Source of the DNA: Rhizobium sp. FY34
GTDB taxonomy: Bacteria; Pseudomonadota; Alphaproteobacteria; Rhizobiales; Rhizobiaceae
Direction: 5' to 3'
Length of the DNA: 64,000 bases
NCBI RefSeq assembly: GCF_005222845.1
Contig: NZ_STFZ01000006.1
Location: 248,001-312,000, forward strand
The notes beneath the pieces are model-generated. The model made no database searches. It was not told where the DNA came from and saw nothing but the letters and a program-made list of their open reading frames with translations. Within the stretch, counting starts at the first letter, position 1; each line of letters starts with the position of its first letter. Below, one piece after another: positions 57,699 through 64,000 of this stretch. A program made the position numbers and the translations under genes.

Positions 57699-59519
57699 CT
57701 AGGCCGCCTGCGGCTCGAAAGTGAACTTGTCCAAGTCGCGCCGCCAATAATATCGTCCTGACCGTTTCGCTGGATCGAAGCTGGGCTCGGCACCCAATTG
57801 CTCCATTCGGTGTACGACGATGTCGGCGCGGGTGCCGTAGATGGCGGCAATGTCCGCCACGGAGATATGCAGACTCTGAAAAGTCTCAAGCGTTTTCGGT
57901 TCGATGAACGACTGCATTCGACGTGTCGCGGGATTCAGTTTCTCGACCGCTGCAAGCATGCCGCTCGCGACCAGCGGATAGACCTTGGCCTGCGTTGTCT
58001 TCAATACAGCGGCGGCCTCTTTGATGGCCAGCAGTTCGGTCCCGATCGCCTGCTTGGTCACGAGCCGCCTCGTCTCCTGAGCTTCTTTCAAGTTCACCAG
58101 GAGGTGTGGAAACGTAAAGCTGTCATCGGTTCGAGCGATATCATGAAGCTGGCCATCCAGGACCATCTCGACCAACTCCCGAAGCTGGCAGTTGCACCGA
58201 TGGGCGGCATTCACAATTGGCAGATAGTCCTCGAGATCGATCTCGATCTTCGATCGTTCGAACAGGCGCGTCTGAAAATCAGTCAGGTCCTGCTTCCTGA
58301 TCCGGGTGTAGATGCGAAGGTCCCCGCGATCAGTTTCCACCCGTGGCAGAAGACCGGCATCAATGATCTCGTGAAGTCTCGGCCCGTTCAAATCCAGGAT
58401 GGCAGTGGCCTCGGTAAGAGACAGAGTGTCACGTGCGGCTTCAAGGATTGGCCTCGCCAGCTCCGCGTCGAACGAAGGCTTCATCTTGGTTTCCACCTCG
58501 GGCTCCAGTAGACCGGCTTTCGTCATGAGTTCTGTGACTCGTGGCTCCATCAAATCGTACTCCACGCTCGCCGACCGCACGGTGTGACGGTAGCGCTTGC
58601 GGGTAGGCAGAATACAGATATCGCCTTCTCCCAAAGGCATTGTCCTTTCCGCCAAGTCTTGAAATAGCTCGATGAGGGTCGCGTAGGCGGGGGCGTCGAG
58701 ATTGCGCCGAAGCCATCTCGGAATTGGTTCCATGGGCGCGGACTCATCCTCCAGCGCGGCGCTTTCTCCGAGCACAAGCTCCGACACCACTGATCGAATA
58801 TGGGCTTCGCCCAGCTTTACGGCGTCAAACCCGCGCTCTGAATCGTCAAGCCAGTCTGGGCCGCGATAGCGACGCAGGAAGCGGCCGAAGTATTTCGACA
58901 GCCCTGCGACGACATAGGCCTCGAAGCTGTCGAGGAAAGGATTGGAGACCTCACCTCGAATTCTCCCGATCAGGTAGCGGTCCAATTCCCTCGGCGCGCC
59001 GTTACCCTCGGCCCTGTTGTCTTCGGAAAGCAGATGCTCGTTGGAGCGGACAAATTGGGTGAAGTCATCCTCGTTGTTTTCGCGTGCGACTTCGGTGATC
59101 AATGTGTCGTGGATCGGGCATGTCTCGATCGCTCTCGTTTCCCACCAGGCCCGGACATACGGACGCGAGAACTTGCGTCCCGTGCCAAACCGAAAGTCGT
59201 CCTGAATGCACCGTGTGCAGAACCGGTGCGCGTTGCCGCGGCGGTGGTCCCTGCCGAAAAGCGCATTCCCGAGTGCGAAGCCCAGCCGATCGTCAGCATT
59301 CCGGATCGCGAACTTGGCCAAACGTTCGCGGTCCTCTCCGGACCAGGCTTCCAGAAAGGCCATCGCCTCGGCGCTACCGCGGGCGATCGAGAGAGCGGTC
59401 GTTTCGGTGCAATCGAGGAAGGCTCCCATGGAGGGGTAGCCGTTCGCCGCAGCGAGGCGGGAAACGAAACCAAGCGGCGTTTCGTCGTCGTGAAACGGGA
59501 CAGAGACAGGGAGCTTCAT
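57699..59519 (-). CDS. tniQ: TniQ-family transposon target-selection protein (TnsD-like)
   Basis: Protein of 606 residues. The N-terminal TniQ domain (about 1-160) has ETPLGFVSRLAAANG and a zinc finger with C101, C104, C134 and H137. About 400 further residues follow, longer than TniQ of Tn5053-type elements (about 400 total) and closer to TnsD-type proteins, which use the C-terminal part to recognise a specific site. The last part contains helix-turn-helix-like segments (HISVADIAAIYGTRADIVVHR in pieces). The start overlaps the tnsC stop by 4 bases (ATGA). It is the last gene of the operon. Confidence 0.9.
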   Translation of the reverse strand: MKLPVSVPFHDDETPLGFVSRLAAANGYPSMGAFLDCTETTALSIARGSAEAMAFLEAWSGEDRERLAKFAIRNADDRLGFALGNALFGRDHRRGNAHRFCTRCIQDDFRFGTGRKFSRPYVRAWWETRAIETCPIHDTLITEVARENNEDDFTQFVRSNEHLLSEDNRAEGNGAPRELDRYLIGRIRGEVSNPFLDSFEAYVVAGLSKYFGRFLRRYRGPDWLDDSERGFDAVKLGEAHIRSVVSELVLGESAALEDESAPMEPIPRWLRRNLDAPAYATLIELFQDLAERTMPLGEGDICILPTRKRYRHTVRSASVEYDLMEPRVTELMTKAGLLEPEVETKMKPSFDAELARPILEAARDTLSLTEATAILDLNGPRLHEIIDAGLLPRVETDRGDLRIYTRIRKQDLTDFQTRLFERSKIEIDLEDYLPIVNAAHRCNCQLRELVEMVLDGQLHDIARTDDSFTFPHLLVNLKEAQETRRLVTKQAIGTELLAIKEAAAVLKTTQAKVYPLVASGMLAAVEKLNPATRRMQSFIEPKTLETFQSLHISVADIAAIYGTRADIVVHRMEQLGAEPSFDPAKRSGRYYWRRDLDKFTFEPQAA

Positions 59520-60517
59520 CGGGACTTTCCTTTCCTGCGCGGGGTTGTTTCGGGAGCGAGGTCTGCAAGCGCGTGGTCTGGTACCAGGTCACGCCAACGG
59601 GAGGCGCTGAAGAGGTTGTCACGGGGCATGCAACCCGTGTCACGCTCGTAGTTGCGGGCGAAATCCTTGATCGAGACAGATTTGCGGCCCCGTTCAAGGG
59701 CTCGAAAACAGGCCTCCTGCACCATCGCGATGATCGATCCGAATGCACCATTGCCCCCGCGGCAAAGCCTTTCGGGGAAATCTTCATCAAGAAGTTCTGC
59801 CGACAAGGACAAGTCGCATCCTTCGGTCGCCACCTTCCTGAGGATGTTCCCGATCCACTGTGCATCCGCCGGGCAGCTGAGGGCCTCGTACCGCAGGACA
59901 CGGGAGCGGTTCGCAAGCTGGGGGTCACCCCTCAGCAATGCGGCTAGCTCGGGAACGCCGGAATAGATCGTGTGCAACGGCCAGTCGCCGATCTGGACGA
60001 GACTCTTGAGTGTATCCTGGACGTGGCGGATCGCGGCCGGCGTGTTGTGTCGCATGACATGTTGCATCTCGTCCACGTGGAGGTACTTGATCCCACGCTC
60101 GCGAAGCTGTGACTTGAGGACATTGAAGATTGCGTCTTCCGTCATGCGTTTCCGAGTTGGCAACCCCATCGTCTCGAGGATCGTGATCGCCAGCGCCTTA
60201 GTGTTGCAAGGCCGAGGCGCATCGATGCTCAGGACAGGCGACACGGTCTCCCCGTATTCGTTTCGGTAGGGACGAAATTCCGGCATCGTCGCGAAATGAT
60301 ACTGGAGCGATCGGGTCTTTCCGCTTCCGGACTCCCCGATCACGAAAAGGGCGCGCCGCTTGGAGCCGACGCCGAACTCGCAATCTTCGACGTTGACGGT
60401 CATCTCCCGCAGATATGACGCCAGCTTCGTATCGCGACCGGTCGTCAGATAGTCGGCGCGAATCCTGGCCTTGATGGCGGCGAACTCGGCCGTCTCGATG
60501 TGATTGGTGTCGGTCAT
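59516..60517 (-). CDS. tnsC: Transposon AAA+ regulator TnsC/TniB
   Basis: AAA+ ATPase of 333 residues. Walker A is GESGSGKT at residues 61-68 and Walker B is YLHVDEMQH with D149 and E150. The size is nearer to TniB (about 300) than to Tn7 TnsC (555), so it lacks the extra terminal regions of the latter. It links target recognition by TniQ to the transposase TnsB. One base separates it from the tnsB stop, and its own stop overlaps the tniQ start. Confidence 0.92.
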   Translation of the reverse strand: MTDTNHIETAEFAAIKARIRADYLTTGRDTKLASYLREMTVNVEDCEFGVGSKRRALFVIGESGSGKTRSLQYHFATMPEFRPYRNEYGETVSPVLSIDAPRPCNTKALAITILETMGLPTRKRMTEDAIFNVLKSQLRERGIKYLHVDEMQHVMRHNTPAAIRHVQDTLKSLVQIGDWPLHTIYSGVPELAALLRGDPQLANRSRVLRYEALSCPADAQWIGNILRKVATEGCDLSLSAELLDEDFPERLCRGGNGAFGSIIAMVQEACFRALERGRKSVSIKDFARNYERDTGCMPRDNLFSASRWRDLVPDHALADLAPETTPRRKGKSR

Positions 60518-60518
60518 G

Positions 60519-62702
60519 TCAGTCGTCCTCGTTGTAGTCGAGAGTGGAGGGAAGGGATTTCACCTGCGACGGGGGGCTGTCCTCGGTCGCATGAGCGGTT
60601 GCCGAGGCTGCGGATTTCGGTTGGCCGATCGGCAAGGCGCTCTTTGACGGGCCGCGGAGAGGGTCGACAGGTGGCGACATCTCCGAGACGAGTTCGGGCA
60701 AGGGACCCGGACGTCGCGTGCCGGCCTTCCAGCCGCGCATGACTTCACGCTCCATGCGCTCATGCTCTTCCGCATCGGGGATCGCGGGATTCAGCTGGGC
60801 GCGGACGGTCGCGTTCTCACCCGCGCGCCGCAGCCTGTTGACGGCCTCATACATCGCCGCCATGCCGTCCTCGGCTTCCGTGGCATTGTGCGCGAGTTCT
60901 TCCTTTCGCGCGGCCGTCCACTCCGCGAGCGAGATGTCGTCGACGAGGCCAACGGTGTTCTCAACGGTGAACCAGCCCTCGTCGCCTTTCACGGCAATCC
61001 AACGGACATTTTCCGGATCGGCCTTGATCTCGAACTCTTTCTTGCCGTGGCGCATGCGCTGGACATTGAGTTCGTCGCTGCCGTAGGTGATGCCCTTGTA
61101 CGTGATGCCGTCGTCGGAGATCGTCCGGGTTGCGGACTCCCCGAAAATCTGGAGCATCTCTTCATCCGACGGGACGTGCCTGACACGATACTCCTGCGTG
61201 GCGCGGACCCAGGCGTTGTGCGGGGAGTTCCCCCCGAGCGAGGCATGCGGCTTGTTGTGGTAGATGTCACAGACCGCATAGGTGAACATCCGGACGAACT
61301 CGTCCGTGGACACGGAGGCGAAATCCTCCGGTTTGTAATCACCCTTCTCGGCAATCGAACCGAAGGTGCGGCCGTCGAAGTAGTTGGCGATCATCGGCCC
61401 GATCGAGTGGAAAAGGCTCTCGATGAACGGCCGGCGCGCAGGGTCCCCCGCAGGAGGACAGGTCGTGCCGATAAGCGCAGCCTGCATGACGGCGCGAGTG
61501 CGCTCGGAGATGAACGCCGATCCGTTGTCCGAATAGACCTCCTTCGGTCTCAGCATGCCGATCCACGGCGTCTTCGCACCGACCGACTGCGAAAGGAGGC
61601 GCTTGTCCGACATGATCATGCGAAGCGCCGAGATTGCGGCATTCGCGGTCGGATTGAATGTCGCCCTGAAGGCGAGCACATAGCGTGTCGCCACATCGAT
61701 CGCCGCCACGAACCAGATGCGCACCTTCGGGATGTTCTTGCGCACCCACTCGGGCAGACCTTCGTACAGGCCGGTCTCCACGAGAAGCGTCATGAGATCG
61801 ACATTCACCTCGTCGATCTCGACCCGCTGGCCGGGGGCGAGGATGTCGTAGGTCCGAAGGTTCCTCGCGTACTTGTCGATGGCCCACTTCTCGCCATTGC
61901 GGCTCGCGTCCTTCTCGAACTCGTCGAACCGATTGATCATGGACTCGAACTTGGTTCGGGAAACCTGGTGAAGCTTCGTCGTCCGCGACTGGTTGATCTC
62001 GTAGAGTTCGGCCCGATATTGCAGGTAACAGTCGGCCTTCGTGGGCTTCTTTCGCGACAGGTAGCGGCGCGCGCCGCGGTGGGCGATCGCCATGCTGTCT
62101 GGGCAGCTCATGAAGAGCCGCTTGCCGGGGCCATGATGGCGATGGGCGAGCGCCAGCGTCTCCCTGCCGCACCTCAAGTATTCGGCATAGTCCCGATTGA
62201 ACTGGCGCACTGTCGGTGCCCCGAACGAGGTGATTTTACGATCGCTGCGTCTGCGTCGCTTTCCCTTCTTGGCACCGAGAATTTCTTCAGCCCATGCATC
62301 GAGGAGATGCTGGAGCTTCGCTTCCGAACGCGGGATAGCCTCGCCCGCCTTGATGCATTCATCCTCGTAACGCTGGATGAGCTTCTGGCGGAAACTGGGC
62401 AGGACGCGCTTTTCGGGATCAAGGCCTTCGAAGGTCTCATCGCCCCAAATGAGGCGCAGCCTCTGTTGGGGAACGCTGTTGTATCCGTAGTGGATAGTCG
62501 CCCGCTTCTCCATCAGCAGACGATGCATTTCCGTGTGAGCCATGAAAATCTCACGGCCATCGTCCTCGTGACGCATCACGTAGCCGTCACCGTCGTCGCG
62601 TAGCGGAATGTAGTTTTGCCCGCCGGTCGTAAAGCGGTCGGTGTCGTCCAGCTCCACGATCGAGTGGTGGTAAACGCGTGCAGGCAGGGCGTAGTTCGGC
62701 AT
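60519..62702 (-). CDS. tnsB: DDE transposase TnsB/TniA
   Basis: Transposase of 727 residues of the Mu/TnsB/TniA group. Catalytic residues D297 (VEIDEVN), D392 (VYSDNGSAF) and E428 (RPFIESLF) are all present, the last two separated by exactly 35 residues. The C-terminal Mu-type beta-barrel domain (about 545-640) and a proline-rich tail, likely the TnsC-contact region, follow. N-terminal residues 1-200 should hold end-binding helix-turn-helix domains. It cuts the 3' ends of the element and joins them to target DNA. Confidence 0.94.
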   Translation of the reverse strand: MPNYALPARVYHHSIVELDDTDRFTTGGQNYIPLRDDGDGYVMRHEDDGREIFMAHTEMHRLLMEKRATIHYGYNSVPQQRLRLIWGDETFEGLDPEKRVLPSFRQKLIQRYEDECIKAGEAIPRSEAKLQHLLDAWAEEILGAKKGKRRRRSDRKITSFGAPTVRQFNRDYAEYLRCGRETLALAHRHHGPGKRLFMSCPDSMAIAHRGARRYLSRKKPTKADCYLQYRAELYEINQSRTTKLHQVSRTKFESMINRFDEFEKDASRNGEKWAIDKYARNLRTYDILAPGQRVEIDEVNVDLMTLLVETGLYEGLPEWVRKNIPKVRIWFVAAIDVATRYVLAFRATFNPTANAAISALRMIMSDKRLLSQSVGAKTPWIGMLRPKEVYSDNGSAFISERTRAVMQAALIGTTCPPAGDPARRPFIESLFHSIGPMIANYFDGRTFGSIAEKGDYKPEDFASVSTDEFVRMFTYAVCDIYHNKPHASLGGNSPHNAWVRATQEYRVRHVPSDEEMLQIFGESATRTISDDGITYKGITYGSDELNVQRMRHGKKEFEIKADPENVRWIAVKGDEGWFTVENTVGLVDDISLAEWTAARKEELAHNATEAEDGMAAMYEAVNRLRRAGENATVRAQLNPAIPDAEEHERMEREVMRGWKAGTRRPGPLPELVSEMSPPVDPLRGPSKSALPIGQPKSAASATAHATEDSPPSQVKSLPSTLDYNEDD

Positions 62703-62754
62703 GGCAATCTCTATGCTCCGTTGAAAACGATAGGGCGGTGTTGGAAAGGGGGGA

Positions 62755-63300
62755 TCAGGAGGGCGCGGTCAGCCAGCTCAGGTCGGAAATTCGCCCGGGG
62801 CCGAGCGGGACCAGCTCGCCGCGGTCGATGAGTTGCCACACCGCATCGCGTCGCGCTCCGACGTGGCGGCACCCGCGCAGAAGTTCGGCGAAGCGGAAGC
62901 GTCCGACGAGACGCTTGGCGATGGATCGTGCGGCTTCGTACTCGACCTCGTCGAAATGCTCCCGGGCACGCAGGATGTCGTGGGCGTTGTAGAACGCCTC
63001 GTAGGTCGCATCCTCTTCCGTCATGAGACGCAGGTCGTCTGCGACATGGGAGTGATCATGCCGTGCGATACGGTCGAACATGTCGAGGATTTGCGCCCGC
63101 TTGCGGGCGTGTTTGACCGCGACGGCGACGCGGTAGCCGTCATCGAAGACCACATAGTAATCGATGGTGTGATCGTGGATCACGCCATCGTCGTCTGCGA
63201 ACGGCAGAATGGGGAACTGCGAATGGAGTTCACGCACGTCGGGACGCGCCTGGATGACCGTCGAGACACGGTGCTCAAGCTCGCTTTCGTGGAAAACCAC
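62755..63300 (-). CDS. tnsA: TnsA endonuclease, main fragment (frame probably broken upstream)
   Basis: TnsA-family nuclease, which cuts the 5' ends of Tn7-like elements. Catalytic-type residues are in the expected order: a glutamate in HESELEH, an aspartate in HTIDYYVVF and a lysine in VAVAVKHA. The only normal start in this frame is the GTG at 63300 (AAGGG four bases upstream), giving 181 residues, but that places the catalytic glutamate within the first nine residues, whereas Tn7 TnsA (273 residues) has about 60 before it. The frame is open without a start back to 63472, which suggests the true N-terminus lies upstream in another frame. It precedes tnsB by 52 bases. Confidence 0.82.
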   Translation of the reverse strand: MVFHESELEHRVSTVIQARPDVRELHSQFPILPFADDDGVIHDHTIDYYVVFDDGYRVAVAVKHARKRAQILDMFDRIARHDHSHVADDLRLMTEEDATYEAFYNAHDILRAREHFDEVEYEAARSIAKRLVGRFRFAELLRGCRHVGARRDAVWQLIDRGELVPLGPGRISDLSWLTAPS

Positions 63301-63421
63301 GGTGCCCTTGAAGATCGTGAAGCCGCGCGCGGTCTTCGCCTGACGAAGCGCCGGACGCCGCGTGGCATGCCCTTCGGTAGGCTCGTTCCAGTAAAGGGGA
63401 ATTTCGCGGTTCTGACTGTCG

Positions 63422-63613
63422 TCAGAACCGCCGCGATATTTTACAGCCCCCGGCCTCGGTACGGCCGTGCTTCACCTTGAGCTGGAGCACAGGCGACTCG
63501 TAGTGGCGCGAGGATGCGGCCGCAGGCACCGCGGAACGGCGATGGTCTACGACAAAGCCGAGTCCGGCCTTCTTGAGCGCGATGTTGCGCGCGACGGTAT
63601 GGGTGATGTTCAA
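63422..63613 (-). pseudogene. tnsA: Probable N-terminal part of tnsA in a shifted frame
   Basis: An ORF of 63 codons from a TTG at 63613, with a good ribosome binding site (GGAAGGAG, six bases before the TTG). Its codons are strongly G/C in third position, as in real genes of this window. It ends at 63422 in a frame different from the main tnsA fragment and overlaps that open frame from 63471. Removing one base from the five-C run at 63447-63451 would join the two into one protein of about 285 residues, near the size of Tn7 TnsA. It could also be an independent small gene. The fusion is inference. Confidence 0.5.
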
Positions 63614-63789
63614 GCTCGGCTCCTTCCATCTTGTCACTACGCGACACACAAGATTGGCTGGAGGAGATGCCTTTTCACAAAGAGGACTAGCCTCGTTCGG
63701 AGAAGTCAAAACCTCCTATTCGTAGTATGAGCATTTCGCTTCTCCGTTTTCGTGCCGCCCGATAACAGGGCGTTTTGATCCTGAGCTCT

Positions 63790-63810
63790 GGTGCACTGTT
63801 ATGGTGCACC
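63790..63810. promoter_or_regulatory. Operator-like inverted repeat upstream of tnsA
   Basis: GGTGCAC-TGTTATG-GTGCACC is a perfect inverted repeat with 7-base arms and a 7-base spacer. Such a site would suit a dimeric repressor of the transposition genes, but no regulator gene is in view. Confidence 0.45.
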
Positions 63811-63892
63811 TCGGCCGGACCGGCTACCTACGCGTCAGAAGTTAACAGGTTCTTAAAGTCTGACCCGCGGACGCGTGCTTTATTAACTTTTT

Positions 63893-63927
63893 CGGTGCCG
63901 AGCCTCCGGAGACGAGGCTCGGCACCG
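63893..63927 (-). terminator. Strong stem-loop after the gene at the right edge
   Basis: A perfect 14-bp stem (63893-63906 with 63914-63927) and a 7-base loop, 11 bases beyond the stop codon of the partial gene. On the minus strand it is followed by AAAAAGTT, not a T run, so it is not a classical intrinsic terminator in that direction. It may protect the mRNA 3' end or act in DNA. Confidence 0.5.
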
Positions 63928-63938
63928 CCCGCTAGCCG

Positions 63939-63998
63939 TCAAGGGGCGACGGATGCGGTATCTCTGGAGCCTTTCGACAGCATCGCGCGGACCTCGTC
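63939..63998 (-). CDS. C-terminal end of an unidentified gene running off the window
   Basis: The last 19 codons and stop of an open frame entering from the right edge, ending in SRDTASVAP. It is too short to identify. It is supported by an open frame with high G/C third positions and by a strong hairpin just after the stop. If the Tn7-like element extends rightward, this would be its nearest cargo gene. Confidence 0.4.
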   Translation of the reverse strand, partial: DEVRAMLSKGSRDTASVAP

Positions 63999-64000
63999 GC

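Larger units (their letters stand above)
63614..63938. promoter_or_regulatory. Upstream region of the tns operon
   Basis: About 325 bases without a supported gene. It holds an operator-like inverted repeat (63790-63810), a small hairpin CGCCC-GATAACA-GGGCG (about 63756-63772), repeated TAACAG words, and a strong stem-loop at the far end. AGGAGG at 63712-63717 has no well-placed start codon. The promoter of the tns operon should lie here. Confidence 0.45.

Noticed and set aside
60762..62603. 613-codon ORF opposite tnsB
   Set aside because: Shadow of tnsB, whose DDE residues and operon position are clear; the antisense product has no domain pattern.
63611..63709. TTG at 63709 as start of the upstream tnsA-frame ORF
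   Set aside because: GGAGG lies only two bases before it, and codon use between 63709 and 63613 is not gene-like; the TTG at 63613 with GGAAGGAG is better.
57515..64000. CRISPR-associated transposon (CAST)
   Set aside because: No cas gene and no repeat-spacer array are visible near the tns genes; the part beyond the right edge could not be examined.

Overview
The window looks like chromosomal DNA of a member of the Rhizobiaceae (Agrobacterium/Rhizobium type). The evidence is an alphaproteobacterial atpHAGDC operon, a short-form hemA (5-aminolevulinate synthase) behind an FNR/FixK box, a pccR-pccB-pccA-methylmalonyl-CoA mutase propionate locus, tamA-tamB, an exoD-family gene, and a 46-bp palindromic repeat of the rhizobial RIME type. 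GC content is high and most genes sit in tight, often overlapping operons.

Layout. 1-5.7 kb: a small membrane protein and the F1 part of ATP synthase, with a terminator-like hairpin between atpD and atpC. 5.8-10 kb (minus strand): a three-gene catabolic operon (aldehyde dehydrogenase, enolase-superfamily dehydratase, GMC oxidoreductase). 10.2-20.4 kb: L-lactate dehydrogenase, a LysR regulator, the soluble NAD-linked formate dehydrogenase operon fdsGBACD interrupted by the RIME-type repeat, and an OFA-type MFS transporter. 20.5-23.7 kb (minus): asparaginase, then a soluble twin-PAS chemoreceptor overlapping cheW. 24-32 kb (minus): tamB, with seven tandem repeats of about 107 residues, tamA, and a glycine-zipper lipoprotein. 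32.8-36.6 kb: a form-II coxSLM-type molybdenum hydroxylase. 36.8-38 kb: hemA. 38-49.2 kb: the propionyl-CoA pathway (pccR, pccB, pccA, methylmalonyl-CoA mutase). This is loaded with accessory genes: a DUF4160/DUF2442 pair, a yghU-type glutathione transferase, two unknown paralogues, an Abi-alpha (DUF4393) gene whose stop overlaps the pccA start, a ParDE module and an MqsRA module. 50-57.5 kb: dxr, an FAD monooxygenase, a hypothetical gene, exoD, a two-component system and a secreted SH3 protein.

57.5-64 kb holds the core of a Tn7-like transposon on the minus strand (tnsA, tnsB, tnsC/tniB, tniQ). Repeated TGTCCC-type motifs lie just beyond tniQ and probably mark one end of the element. The other end was not found, so the element probably continues, with unseen cargo, past the right edge. 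The tnsA reading frame seems to be broken: a second ORF with coding-like codon use lies upstream in another frame, and removing one base from a five-C run would fuse the two into a protein of about 285 residues, close to Tn7 TnsA.

How the genes work together. Formate oxidation (fds, with its transporter and probable LysR regulator), propionyl-CoA carboxylation to succinyl-CoA (pcc plus mutase) and ATP synthase form a conserved metabolic core. The toxin-antitoxin and abortive-infection genes in the propionate locus and the Tn7-like element are the accessory layer. No rRNA, tRNA or CRISPR array was seen.
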